This document shows, in pieces, positions 23,179 to 36,700 of a stretch of 64,000 nucleotides of DNA. Position 1 is the stretch's first letter; each line of letters starts with the position of its first letter. The notes below the pieces were generated by a model that had not been told where the DNA came from, did no database searches, and saw nothing but the letters and a program-made list of their open reading frames with translations. The translations under genes and the position numbers were made by a program. Source of the stretch: Apricaphanius iberus (lineage: Eukaryota > Chordata > Actinopteri > Cyprinodontiformes > Aphaniidae); the NCBI GenBank assembly GCA_028564705.1, contig JAPXFQ010001943.1:848946-912945 (forward strand). The letters are read 5' to 3'.

Positions 23179-26102
23179 AGACAAAATCTTTTGGTGTATA
23201 TTCAAACAACCAATTCAGAATTCAAAAGTAATTACAAAACATTCCTCGGAGGAAGTAATGTTTCTTTTAATAACTTGCCAAATTCAAAATCTGTAACCTT
23301 TAGAAAATGTATTTGATTTTATGCATCAGTCACCAGATCTAATTTTAGTATTTTAACATACTAAGATGGTGGTTTTAAAAACAACCTAATTAATATTCTT
23401 CATTAAAACTGTGCATTTTAAAACAAGTCTCTAATTTGAATATCGCAAATATCTTTTGTGGTTGCCCACGAACAAAGACGAGTTCCAGCCAGCATTTGGC
23501 TTTCCTTAGGGAAAGCTCCCCCTCCTTCTGTTGGAACTACTAAGCATTGTATGATTAGCAGTTCCTACAGATAGGGGGGCTGTGTTTTGGTTCATCTGTC
23601 ATGGTTGTGGCCCTGTCATTGTACTGGCAGAGAAAACAAGCAGTGTTTTGGAAAGTGTATTGTTCTTTATGCTCCTTAATGATTATATTTCAGTTTTCTT
23701 TAGAGAGTCATACCAGTGCATGCAGATGTGGGAAGAGGCGAGTCAAGGGTCAGGACAACCATGAAAGGCGATTGTGTACTATATGGCCAACCGGGTTGTG
23801 GGTTAAAGATTGGGTACTAATTAAAATATTTGGATGATTTGGGAATCCTGAGGGAGGCTTCTTCCCGGAAGTTCTTTTGACTTTACACAACATTGAAGAT
23901 GAAAGAACTCAACAGCCATGTGTGGGCGCCATGGCTAAGGGTTTCATAAAAGGCCTTTTGAAGTTTGAGACAGTGCTCACTGCTAAAATGTTCCTTTGCA
24001 TTTTTGAGCAAAGTTTACGTGTTCAAACTGCTTAAAGACAGGAGATATTGACATCATCACAGTTCAATGTCTGGTTGATGGAACAAAGGAGGGTTTGAGA
24101 AAATGTGCTATAGAGACTTAGTAGGAGTTAAGTAAGAAGCTTCTGAGTTTGTGCTACAGTTGGCACATTACGTAGTTAGCTCGGCAGCCTTGCATATCAG
24201 TGAGACAGAATAAAGATGTCCCCTCTGCAGGGTTACAATGTGAGGGCAGTCAGTGGAATGCCATTACGAAGTGAGGAGGATCCCTGGTGGAACAGCAGCA
24301 TGTTGAAGAGAGCAAATTGTGTTCCTCCTACAAAAGCTGTGCCGTTTGTGTTCATCTCCTCCTCTCTCAGTACAATCTGATAACTGATGCCTACCATGTG
24401 ATTGGACTGGCCTAAAAATTCCCCAACTAACCCAGTCACACAGGTAGGCTGTGAGAGAAACTTCTCAACTGTAAAATGTATAAAAACAGACCCAGGAGCA
24501 CTTTGACCGTGAAGAAACTGGACGCATTCATGCTCATGTGCACTGAAAAACAAATAATCTACTTTATACAATGATACTATAGTAAACAAAGTAGCAGAGA
24601 CTAGTGCCCTACTCTGACTTTAATTCATGTTTGATGGTTGGACATGTTTTTTTGAAACGTCTTTGATCCAGAAGAAAAACAATACAATGGTATCATTAGC
24701 AGAAAGTTATGTTATACATTGAATACCAAATTTGCCTCCTGCAGTGCAATTTATTTTATATTCATAATTAGATCATTTTCAGGGGAAAAAAGCGATGGTT
24801 ATAGGTAATATTCAGTGCAGCACTTTTTATTTTATTTTCTTCCTTTAATTTAAAGTTTCATAAAATTTGTATGGGTTTTGATATTTGTAAACACTTATGT
24901 GAACATAATATAAATTCTGATATTGTTAAAAATGATTGTTTGTAAAGAACAATGTTGGAAATCTAAACTACTGTTATTATTACATGACTTAAAAAATAAT
25001 AGGTTGTGTATTTAATGTATGCCGGTCTACTGCATTAACTTTCAGAGCTCAAAATGAGTCCCAATCTGACTTGCTTTACAAGCAGATGATCACGCATTAT
25101 TCTGCACTGCTGAATGTTGACTTGGTAAACAATGTATTTCAGTTTAGAGCTACACTTTAATTCACATACAGGTTATTTTACTCACTTAAGGCAAATAAAT
25201 CGCTAAAACGCAGTTTTTGGGATGCCAGTAAATGTTCTATTATTTTTATTATGTTTTCATTAATTGTTTGTTAATGTATGAAGATATTAATCTTGGAAAA
25301 TTGAGATGTTAACTGTTGGTTTAGGTTCATTTGTAAACGATTGAAATATTCACGGCCCCTGTTGACCAGGAACGCAACAGGTGTTACTTTTTGTTACTAT
25401 AAAAAATGTAAAAGGTTTCCAAGCAAATGTCCTTCATAACATTGATCTAAACTACTCTGTCGTAAACAGCATACCAGGTGTCATCTGATTATTTCTCATT
25501 CTCAAAATAATCCTGAAATAATGGTTTGTAGAATTTTCTTATAAGATAACACAAATGAGGCACACAGGACACAAAAAAAACCATATAGAAATAAAATGAA
25601 CTTTTTACGCTGGGTCTTAGTCATTTCTGACCGGGAACACAGAAATGCTTGACACAAAATGAACACAACATTAGGGTTAAACGACTCGGTGTATTCAACG
25701 AAAAGCGTCTCTCAGGGTTTCTCTCAGCTATCCAGAAGCTCCTTGCTGCCAGTGATGATAACTTACTTCCAAGATATTGAAGATTCAGGGCTCTTTCATT
25801 AAGAACAAAAAGAGCTTCCTCCAGTTTCCTCCCCTCTTCAATTCAAATAAACAGGCAGCGACTGTGATAGGTTTACTGAACTATTTTAAATATTTTAGAT
25901 GTGATCTTTATTGATTTATCTTTTACTCTATACTTACATTTTTATTACTATGTATGTATGCATGTATATATGTATGTATGTACTGTATGTATGTATGTAT
26001 GTAGATTATACCTTCAGTGTTTACTCTTGTATGGGCGATGTGTGTATATGTGAGAGTTGCGTGTGTCTGGGGCTTGCTAACAGATAAATAAAATGATGTG
26101 AG

Positions 26103-26135
<33 letters not shown>

Positions 26136-26649
26136 GATTCTTCTGGTAGATTCTGTAACAGACTTTTGTGTTCAAACTTTGTGAAGTTAAAAGGATTTCT
26201 AATACATTTTCGAAAATTAGACCAATGTTTAGATACGGGCAGAAGACTATTCATTTATCTCCTGTTTATATGCGTGTTCTGTCTCTACTTTTCAGGGACC
26301 TTTGTCTTAAGCCAGTTCCAGTTATACTGGGATTCAGGTTTAACTTTATAGAGATTACATTTCTACCATCATTGCAAAGATAATTGTTTCCCTGTGTGGT
26401 TAGTTATAAACACACTGAGGAAATGTTTTCTCCAAGAAACCTCCTTTGAAATTAATCCCAGTTTGTCTATAAACATTTTTGGTATCACAATGATGTCTTT
26501 ATTTCAGTACTGATGTCCTTGATGTTTGTGTTATGATTTTTTTAAACACGGTCTGCAGTACCCACTCTGGACTTTAACCAAAGGGTTTGTATTCTTCAGC
26601 ACCAGTTGCAGAATGAGGCCAGAAGCCTTTGGAATAAAGAGAATCCTTT
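23179..26649. other. no gene seen
   Basis: A long, mostly AT-rich stretch. A 118-codon minus ORF (24589-24233) has no recognised domain or splice context. The segment 23700-23960 has short peptide patterns vaguely like a retroelement but too weak to call. Microsatellites are listed separately. Confidence 0.4.
25951..26135 (+). repeat. (TATG)n and (GATT)n microsatellites
   Basis: Interrupted tatg runs at about 25951-26002 and seven gatt units at about 26103-26132. They are separated by a stretch ending 'gataaataaaatgatgtgag', which resembles a retroposon 3' tail. Confidence 0.85.
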
Positions 26650-27510
26650 CACCTTTATCCAATTTTGTCAATTCTGTGTATTTTATTGGGATTTTATGAG
26701 AAAGACCAACCTAATTGTGAAGTAAGAAGACAAAGATAGATGGTTTGAGTTTGGTTTTTGGTTTTTACAAACTAAATCTTAAATGTAGAACATGCATGCA
26801 TTTCCAGCCCCTCTCTGAAGAACATTTAGCTGCAATTCTAGCATCAAATATGTTTGGGATTGTTTCAACCTGATTTAGGAATTTCTGCTAATTTGTTCTT
26901 TGCAAAACAGAACAATCTCAGTTAGACAGAATTGTTCCTGTGAACATAATATTTTAAGCCTGGCTATGGATTCTCAGGTGAATTTAGGACTGGAGTTTGA
27001 CTGAACCATTCTAATACCTGGATCATTCCATTATAACTCACCCTTTTTGGCTGCTTCGTCTAATGCTCTCCTTGACCAGCCTTTTAGTTTAAATGGGTAA
27101 CATGTTCTGGTACGTTTGTAGGTGTGAAATACAAATTTAAATATCCAATGATGGATTGAACATTCTTTTTATTTTTAAATTATTGGACATTTTTCTCTAA
27201 TCCAACCTTGCTTTAAACATATCCCAATTGTAACAGTGATTTGTTTTTGTGACGCAATTAACCTCAGGAAGTCTCTATTAGCTAATTAGGAGAGAACAAT
27301 TGGTTGGACTGAATGTTAGGGGTGTCAATGAAATGGTAATGAATTCATATAATCACCCCCATTTTCATGTTTGTATTTGCAAAAGTGTTGAAGTCAATGT
27401 ATCACTTTCCTCAAACTTCACAGAGTTACTGTATTTTGTGTCTGTCAATCACATTAAATCCCGGTAAATGACACTGCAGTTTGTGGCTATGATGTAAAAA
27501 CAAATTTAAA
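26650..27510 (-). mobile_element. Tc1/mariner relic, both ends present
   Basis: The left end has 'gtgtattttattgggatttt' and 'gaccaacctaattgtgaag'. The right end has the inverted counterpart (about 27440-27510). The interior keeps 'actgaaccattctaatacct' and 'taatgctctccttgaccagc', shared with 15055-16345 and 42735-43210. No translatable transposase is left and the centre is partly deleted. Confidence 0.6.
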
Positions 27511-29489
27511 AAAAATAGTAATCTTTCTTTTCTTGTGTTTTAAGAAAACAATTGAAATCTCCTAATATACCAAACAATTCCTTTCAGTATTTTAGTTTTC
27601 TTAAAACTTAAGAACCTCTCTTTAAACAAGGTAGACTAAAGTTGTCTGTGGTTTGAGGAGTTGAGATCTTTCATAAATTACAGACCTAAATGTTCAGCAC
27701 CAGAGTCCCAGGTTGCTCCCGACTAGATTGGAGAGAAAAACGAGTTTATTTGTGTCTCGCCTAATCACCCTTGATGCGTATAATCTCGGCTGGCCTAACA
27801 GAACTCACATTATGAAAAGCAGGACTCTTCTAAGTTCCCCACAAAGAACAATAGATATCATAGTGGCAGCTCAGAGGTAAACAGAAATACACAAAGAAGG
27901 GAGGTGCAGTTGTGTCTACTGGGTGTTGTTGAGACAGTGAAGATTTTCTCTGGATTCCTCTGTCTGCAGAAACTGTTCTTTGTGTTATGCTGAAGCTGTA
28001 ACTGAGTCACTGTGTGAACCATCACTGACTTTGGAGCTGAGAAACCGACAGGTAGAGGCAAATTCCTTTAAAATAAAGAAGATCACGATGACAGATGATG
28101 AATTGGAGGAGCTCATGTGTTCTTGGGCCGCTCAGCGCAGACGGGTGTTTTCACCTGAAGCAACCTCATGAGTCACTGTTGAGTCAAATGTCAGCCACAG
28201 AAGACTCCCACACCAACTCTCTACTTTTTCATTACAGCAAACATTTGCAGCTTAATTTTACTTTAATAAATAACACAGGATAGCTTTAGATGATTTCCTT
28301 GTGTATTTTAGAATTAATATTGCTTTAAAACAAACTATGGAATATGGTTCTTTTCTTAAATAAACACACATCACTCAGTGGTGGCAGTTTAATGTATCAT
28401 GTTAAGCTTTTGTTCAACACTACTAAAAATCTCAGTGTTTTAATTTGTCTTCTGTGAGTAATTAAATAAACAACCTGGTACTCCACCTACTCTTTGGATC
28501 AGATCCTCTGTGGTCAAAATAATAATAAGATGTATTATTATTATTATCATTATTATTATTATTATTATTGTAAAATACTTTGTGTAAATCAATCATGTGA
28601 TATGATGGTGTAAGTTAACCTTGATTACTGTTCACAGGGCTGTAATTACCATTGTGTGCTGAAAATTATTTTCTTTTAAACATAGATAGTTACAAAGGAA
28701 GTAAGTTTGATGAATGACTTATTGTGTGCAGGAGGGTGGCCCCGTGAAGCAGACTCCAAACTGTAACATGGTGATTATTGATGTCAATGAGAGTTAACTC
28801 CTCGATTCATTCTGTTCAGGTTGGAATCCCCTGCTTTCATCTTTAAGGTGTGTAGGGAGGGTTTCAGTTCACTTTAAAGACACGTCGTTGAGCCATGAGG
28901 TCGAGGCGACACATGAAGGAAGCTCGGCTGTTCTGTTTCTCTAATTATGGGCTGTAAAACCTTCCCAATCCAAAGGGTAATTTTTGCCTAATAAATGATA
29001 CATAAATGTAATTTAGAACTGCAAATGTTACGTGAGCATTTTGAAAAAAGATGACTCATATTTCTGATAAATCAAGAACCACCACTTTGTATCTATTTCT
29101 AAGATTTTTTAAATAAAGAAAAGCAGAGCTTTTACAAAATGAGGATGTATTCATTCTCCTCTATAGGATGTTTTATGTGGAAATACAACTTCTAACATAA
29201 TGAAAGGAAGATTGGATCCTTTAGTATTATTAGTTATGGAAATTCAAAGCAATTATTCGATGAAAAAAAATGAGAACCTGCTAAACCTTGTGTTAATACT
29301 TTTATTTGGAATTCTTTTTAAATTTTAAGCCAAATTGACATTGTGGAAGGTCCAATGAGCCACTCTCAACTCAGGAACCAAATGTTGCAGCCCCCTGCAC
29401 TGGTTGAACCCCTTGACCTGAATTCATCTACTCTTCCTTGGCACTTTATTGGCTCCATCTTGCAAGTATCTGGTCAGATCCCCTTCTGC
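27511..29489. other. no gene seen
   Basis: Intergenic, with short unrecognised ORFs (28061-27858 minus; 27980-28171 plus). A (TTA)n microsatellite sits at about 28531-28571. Confidence 0.4.
28531..28571 (+). repeat. (TTA)n microsatellite
   Basis: About 13 tta units with one interruption near 28547. Confidence 0.85.
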
Positions 29490-29765
29490 CTTCATAACTG
29501 CCTTAAATTGTGGTATTTAACATTACCTGGAGATTCTGGCGCATAATAACTGAACATCATCACACAGCTGCTGCATGTTTGTTGGCTATGATGCAAATCT
29601 TTAGTTTCCACCACGTCCAAAAATGTTCTATTGACTTAAGATGTAATGACTGTGGAGGCCGGTGTAGTACAGTGAACGCATTGTCATATTCAGGAAATCC
29701 AGTTAAAGATGAATTGAGCGTTGTGGCATGGTTCTTTGTCTTGCAGGAAGTAGCCATTAGAGGAT
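29490..29765 (-). pseudogene. mariner/Tc1 transposase C-terminal relic
   Basis: The minus ORF 29757-29560 carries 'FPEYDNAFTVLHRPPQSLHL' followed by 'IEHFWTWW', a degraded form of the '...WPPQSPDLNPIEHLW' end of the catalytic domain (third acidic residue Glu kept). Decayed sequence of the same element probably continues to about 30170. No full reading frame. Confidence 0.65.
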
Positions 29766-31009
29766 GGTAATACTGTAGTCATAGAGGGATAAACATACTT
29801 TGTTGATACAGTGTCACTAAATCTTTAATCAGACTAGAGTAAGGTTTTTTTGAATTTCCTGAAAAAATGAAATTAGAACATCTAAATCAGTTGTACTGTG
29901 ATTCAATAAAAACATAATTCCAGTCTGTGCTGGTACTGTGTTCTCCAAGCTGCAACAGGATTAATAGTTCCCATGGGTACATCAAAATAGTCTACCATTT
30001 GTATACAGTAATGAGTAGTATTACATGTGTCACTACTTTTGAATCCTTCTCATCTATTGTCTTAACTTGCTGACAGTCTGGATTCTTACAGCTGACGGAG
30101 ACGTAGCCCATATGAATGTGCTGTAACATTACCACCAGGTTCATCTTGCAATGAAAAAAAGACTTGATTGTCTGTCACAGTCAAGTCTGTTGCCTCATTA
30201 ATAGTTGCCACATATTGTGTCACAGCACCTTTGTTTTAGAGCTTTGAGGTTTGTAGCAGCTTCTGCAAACTTGTTGCAGAACAAATGCAGTTGTCGGTTT
30301 CATTGTGGGTAGCAGGATTCTCATTAGTCTTGTTGTGATAGATCAACTAACATTTATACTTTTTCTGTCTCTTGATATCGTCGCTAATTGTCTCAACATT
30401 TTGTCCATGTTGAATGATTGCAAAATATGACATACCCCTTCTCCTGGCCTCAACTTAAGTCTATCTTATACTTTACCAACTTCCCAACTAAACTCAATTT
30501 AAAGGGCTCACATTGCTTAAATCCTTTAACAGGCCAAACCAGTACATTCTCATTAATGCAAAAGAAACTCAACTGAACTCTGACAATCAGCACCAAGTTG
30601 TGGAGATGTACTGTCAACACAACTTAACTATACAGTTGAAACAAGGAACAGCAGTTTTTTTTTTTTTTTTCATTTGTCAATTATAACAAAAATGTTGATA
30701 AAAGAAGAATATTACAGCTGAAACTTGTTTTTCACTTCTTTATACGGTTTATGTTCTAATATCACCATCAACACTGCAGTACAGCTAGCTCCCTCAGGAA
30801 GTTAGAAAAGTTAAAAACTGGCATGAGCTGTTGCTTAAAGGTTTTTAGATTGATTAGCTTTTTCTTTTGCTACTTGGCAAACATTTAGGGAGATAAACAT
30901 TGTACAGGGTAAATTCAGTAGTTTTCAAGAGTGGTATGAATATGTTACTTTTAAGGCTGTTTTAAAAGACAATGCTGCCCGCATTGCCAGTGTCAGGGAG
31001 TGTTTGGTC
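29766..31009. other. decayed repeat and unassigned sequence
   Basis: The first 400 bp probably belong to the mariner relic at 29490. The rest shows no gene, apart from a poly-T run near 30655-30670. Confidence 0.35.
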
Positions 31010-31376
31010 ATTCATAAGTGGTCAGCCTTTGGCGGCAATGTGTCGCCATCAAGATTACGTGATGGCGAGATAGGGGGGGGGCGGGGGGTCCGGGCTGTCG
31101 ACGTGCAGGGTTGCGGATTAAGCATGCGGTGGTAGAGTTTGTGTAAACAGACAAAATAGTTGGCCACAACTTGTTTTTAACCCGATTAAAGCTCTGCTCC
31201 TCAAATTTATGTTTCAAGCCGCAGGTGGCTGTCCTTCGAAGTCCCTGTGAACTGTCTGATGATCTGTTCTCCAGCTCTAAAGGCCAGAATACATAAGACT
31301 AGTGTTGCAGCAATATTTTATATGTATTCCCACATTGCCATGCCGCCACACCATGCTGGAAATTTTACCCTAATAT
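31010..31376. repeat. dispersed repeat, copy B
   Basis: Second copy of the 6440-6868 family. It shares 'ggcaatgtgt', 'gacgtgcagggttgcg', 'cagctctaaa' and 'ttaccctaatatg', and carries an extra G-run at 31073-31087. A SINE abuts its end. Confidence 0.6.
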
Positions 31377-31600
31377 GGGGTGATTGTGGCTCAAGGAGTT
31401 GGGTGTTTGCCTTGTAATCAGAAGGTTGCCGGTTCAAGCCCCAGCTCCGATAGTCTCAGTTGTTGTTCAGTCTTGTGTCTGTCATTGCACCCCAGGGCAG
31501 CTGTGGTTACATTATTAGTGTGTGTGAATGGGTGGATGATTGAATGTAGTGTAAAGCACTTCGGGGTCTGTAGGGACTGAGTAAAGCCAGTAAAGCCAAT
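31377..31600 (+). mobile_element. tRNA-derived SINE, copy 3
   Basis: Head 'gattgtggctcaaggagttg' (A box) and 'ggttcaagcccc' (B box). The tail region has 'cttcggggtctgtagggact', shared with copy 2. The terminal 'gcgctata' is degraded. Confidence 0.75.
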
Positions 31601-34600
31601 ATGTTATGAAGCTAACTTTTAAGATTTCTTATGAAAATGCTATGTTATGAAGCTAACTTTGAGAGGGAGCGATCTGATTATGACACGAATCAAAAGAGTT
31701 AAAGGCATTCAGGAGCTACCAACAGACCATCTACACAATGGGTGAAGGGGAAGTCTTCTAGAAGCTTTAGGTGGCATTTTAGTTAGAAAGCAACATCTAC
31801 TGCTCTCACAGGACAACTATAAACATTACTAAGAAGAGTGCACAAAGTTTGGGTAAAATTTATGTTTAAGACAGCTTTGAGACCACCAGAACAAACCAGG
31901 CTTTGATTTAGGAACTGATTCATGGAGCAACCAAATTAACAATTTCTCATTTTAGCTACCTTATACAGTAACCTTACGAAGATGAACAAATATATTACTA
32001 CACTTCTGTGTGTTAACCAATATGTAGAGTAAATGCACATATGTATAGCGTACTATATGGAATATATAAGTAAACCAAGAACTTCAGACTGGACATAGTA
32101 GTGTTACTTATTGCGGTTCTTCAGCTATGTGTAAGGTTATTCTGTAAAGAGCAAGTCAAAAGTCAGCGAGGAAAACAGACATGGAGGATGATGATACCAA
32201 GGCTTGTAAAATACCTAACAATAATATGTTATTAAGGGCTTAAGTTGTTAATAAAAATCTGGTTATTCATCGTTACACTGCATTGACTGATATTAAAATT
32301 ATTTTACTGAAAAGAAAAATGATTATACTAGAAAACTGTTTTTTAACATACAGTCACATGCCTTTATTCTATCGCTTTTTAAACTAACTTTTCACCCCCA
32401 AGTTGTTAGATATGTCCTTCTAGAGCTTTTTTTTTGTTTAAATCACAAAATGTGTGTTTAATCTTGTGTCAACAGCTTCAGAATTGGATAAATTGCTAGC
32501 TTCTCTGCTGTCTTGGTCTCCAAATTATAATTTTTTTTAATTGGATGCACGATGCTTGGTGGTACACTGCATATTAAACTTTGCACCGCCTCCTCTCTCA
32601 TTAGGTGACAAGTGGACACAATCGGATTTTTAAGCGGACTTTTAGGAAGTCAAATAATGTTTGCACACATGCATCCTTACAGAGAAGGATAGGAATAAGA
32701 GAAAATGAAAGCAGAGGTTGCTGAGTTGCTTTCCCTAATGATGGGTGACCAAATCGCATCCAGCAGCTTAGCATGCTGCAGCATGTCACAGTGGCCTGAT
32801 GTTGGAACAGGTGGGTACGTCTTGGAAATTCTACTCTTTTTGTGCATTGGGTATTTCAGAAGAATATTTGGCTGTCATAATGACGCAATGTCTAAACCAA
32901 GATCAGCCAGCATGCAGGTTCACTGTAACAATGTAGACTGTCATTAACAACAACAGAGTGTTTGTTGTGGTGAAGTAACTTGAAGACATTAAAGATGGAT
33001 AATTAGAAGATAAATCGTACCACTGTTTTGGAAAGCAAGCGAAAATAATTTCCAACCACGTAATCTGGTAAAGACACCAGGAAAACTGACTTTGAAGATC
33101 TATTTTGCTAACAAATTGTATACAGATCAATAACCTTTAATCTATAGACTCTTCACGAGAAACTTGATTTCCCTAACCCAAAAAAGTAGTCTTAGGGCAA
33201 TTTATCAGTTTATGGGAGTTTTTCTAATATACATCTAGAGCTACAATGGCTTTTAGTTTTGCCCAAACAAATCAGATTTTGAAAAAATAAGCAAAAGTAG
33301 AGTTCTCATGTTTTTTACATCTTGTAATCCATGCTTTGTTGGAAGTTGAACAGCTCTATGTAACGTATGCTATAATGCTGCGGTGTGAGAGGAACCCTCT
33401 TGCATTCAGCCATTCAGTGAAAGCCAGCAAACCAGCGCTGACCTTTGTCACCTTGGATTTTTGACCACACCTGCAGCTTAAAATGAGCCTGAGAGTTTTC
33501 TGTCCGTCAGTTTTAATGTTTGCCTTTTGTTGAAACACCACATCCTTCCTGAGGGAACTTTTGAACAGTTTTGATGTTTAATGGCCTTCCTTCATGTAAA
33601 AGAACCCCCCAAAAAAACTCATGCTAATAGATGGGCACACACCAAAGTAGAAACTCTGACTCACAGATATGAAAATATTTGCAGCCAAGCAATCATTTAG
33701 AACCTCCTGTGAATGCACCACACCCCTTCACAGACTTTATCACGTCCTGCTCGACTACTCTCTCTTCACTGAGAGGCGCCCTTCCAGTGTTCAACATGTC
33801 AGACAAATATCCTGCACTGAATTATTGACTAAACATGTGAACGAAATGTGCTGAGACCTCGGAAGGTGAGGTTGTTTTGAGTTTTGAAGGAAGTTTGATC
33901 CTGTATGTGTTCTCCTTCCACGTGGAGCCAGTTTCTGCACAGTTAAACATTCACTCTCAATGAATTACCGCTTTTGCATATTGACTCAGTTTACATTCTT
34001 TCATGCACTGCAGTGTGAGTAAATAAAACCATGTTGACATACGTTTGCCCATTCCAAAAGTGCAGTTGCTCAAGACAGATGGCAAAGGAAATCTTATTGC
34101 CTCCAGGTTTAATCCGCTCTGGTTTTGGCTAGTCTGACCACATCTACAGAAAAACTGCTTACTGTGTAAAAAATCTTTTAAATGCTTCAGGAATCATTTT
34201 AGATGCAGCTTGACATATGTTGCAAGAGTTTGTCTTAAATATACAAGGAACCTGTGTGCAGGGGTTGTAAAAATGGTTTGCAGTAATCAAATTAAAAGTG
34301 TACAGATCTCTACAGATACTACAGACTCACTGAGAGCCACACCCATAATTTCAAATGGAGTGCTAGACTGCACAGTTAAGATTTTATTTTTTACTTAGGT
34401 GCGCCATCTAGTGAGCGATAAGTTGATAACTATAATTATTCATGTAGTTCAGAATCCAAGAGTCCTATACAAGCAAACAAATAAAGCTTCGATTGTAATT
34501 TTTTTTATTCTGCTAAGGCCTTGGAGGTTTGTTAGAGAACATTGGTGAACAAACAGCATCATTAAGACCAAGGAACCCAGCAGCCAGGCTCGTATTAAAG

Positions 34601-34960
34601 TTTAATTGACACAAAACTTTGAAACAGGTTTTAATGAACAGCTTCTATACTGTTTTAACCACATTAATGGTAATAAAAAGGTTGAACTTCAGCAGCTTTT
34701 AGAACTAGCCACTAATCTATGTATGAAGCTTGTGTGTGGATCCTCCTTTCAGCAGAGCAGTGATTCTCAACATATCTCAAAAACCATAATGTCAGGGTAG
34801 CAGTTGCCTTTCATTGGCTGTCCTCACTCTGCCTTATTTTCACACCAAAATCTTTTTAAAATTCCCTCATTTACTCCTTCAGACACTCTCACTACAAAAG
34901 ATTTTTTATGAGATGCAGTCATATTTGAGCATTAACTATGTCAAGCTGTCCTGCCAGGTA
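31601..34960. other. no gene seen
   Basis: Over 3 kb of AT-rich DNA with only short ORFs (for example 32705-32947 plus, 33130-32903 minus) of no recognised family. The last about 25 bp before 34969 belong to a Tc1 transposase fragment that continues at 37568. Confidence 0.45.
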
Positions 34961-35262
34961 GTTCTGAGCAGGGGCGGATTCAGGACTGAAGGAGAACAGG
35001 GGCTTAGCCCAGATGGCTGATTTGCAAAATATTATAGAAACACACACACATATATGTATGTATGAAAAAGAATGAATAAGCTAAACAACATTTGATCAGC
35101 AATTTTAAGTATTAACAGCATCATAGTCAGCTGTTGATTGAAGTCACCTCAGATCACTGGTCCAGGCAATAGTGCTTGAATCCAATAACAGCTGACAATA
35201 TAAAGGAAATGGGCTACATTGTTGTAGATTCTCAGTCATCAGGGACATGGTAGTCTTGAGAG

Positions 35263-35425
35263 TTTAAATGAAGGCAACTGGACTTTTTCTTCTTGTCTTG
35301 AAAACATTTTGTCTCTCATCCAAGAGGCTTCTTCCTTCCGAAAGACTGGAATGGACGAAGCCTCTCGGATGAGAGATGAAAATGTTTCAATACAAGAAGA
35401 AAAACTCTAGTTGCCTTCATTTAAA
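35263..35425. repeat. foldback repeat, ~72-bp arms
   Basis: 35263-35334 and 35354-35425 are inverted copies at roughly 90% identity (both start tttaaatgaaggcaact when read inward), with a spacer of about 19 bp. It lies inside the hAT element. Confidence 0.9.
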
Positions 35426-35549
35426 GCCTCAATAGCAAATGAGCTGCTAAGTTCTTATTGTCTTAGACATAAATCTGGTCTATTCTGTTTTTCCTGCTCT
35501 GTTGTTTTCATACACGGTTTTTCCGTTTGTCTTTGCTTTCTGTGCAAGT

Positions 35550-35590
35550 ATTCATACATACATACATACATACATACATACATACATAGA
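35550..35590 (+). repeat. (CATA)n microsatellite
   Basis: About ten cata units. The repeated Tyr-Ile-His peptide in ORFs over it is an artefact. Confidence 0.9.
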
Positions 35591-36700
35591 TACAAATAGC
35601 TTTTATTATAACAAAGTATTATTTAAAAACTTCACAACCCTGACCACTTGTTTCAGAGTCACCAATATTTTCGACTTTACACAAAGTACAGGAAACTACA
35701 TCAATAAAAAAAGATTCCCATGACAGCATCTGAGCATAATCCCCAACCTGAATAAGGTACTTAATGGATCCCTTTCTGGGAGCTGACAGGAGGCTAAAGA
35801 GTTACTGAAGCAACCACCGGTGCAGAAACCACTCATATGCTATATTTTCTCCCATTGAAGCTTGCGAGTCAGGGAATGGCTTCAGAGCGTGTTTACGACT
35901 TCTGATCACTTTAATTTCAGAAATGTTCACTGATTTCAAACTGTGGCTGGAGTGGGGCTTTAATCCCTTTCTCTAGTGGCAGCAGAGCACAGATTCAGCC
36001 TTCAGAACATTATCCTAACTCCCAGGCAAAAGTCCCAAACCTTATCAACCTCTGCATCAATCTCACTATTTGATTAGCTACACAAACGCAGCTGAAAATT
36101 TCACATTTAATTTCATCGTTTATACGTAGGCCACAATCAGTGGTTTTGAGAAACTAAAAGTGACAAATATTCATCTGCTTGATGTATGATGTCAAGCAAA
36201 TTTGTCAGATTGTGTATTAAAATAAATAAAAATATTAAATAGATGCTATAGACTAAACTTTTTAAAAGTTGAAGACTAAAGAGTAAAACATTTTTATGAC
36301 CGGATTTTCTGACCCTGTTGGCCAAATGTATGCAATACTGCAATAGACAATGTTATATTTATATTTAATAGACCATACTATACTATATTTATTCACTTAC
36401 TGTAATACTACTTTACTCTTTTTGAGTTGTTTCTTAATAATCCAGAGAACATCTGTCTTTGTGATATTTATTTATTTTTAATGATTATTATCCATATATA
36501 TATTATATTATATTCCTCCCATGTTTCATATGTTTCATTTTCTTTACCAAAACTTACAGTAAATTAACATTTAACAAGCCAGCACTTTTAAAATAAGATT
36601 AACAAACCTGAATCATGGTCTGTTTCTTCACAGCTGCTGTTGTCAATCTGTACTTTTTATCAAAACAAAGCCCTGATGTCCAAATCTACTGAGCCCCGTA

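Noticed and set aside
23582..24000. Possible retroviral-type integrase C-terminus near 23760-23900
   Set aside because: Only a short 'DWVLIK'-like pattern is present, and the neighbouring peptide does not support it.
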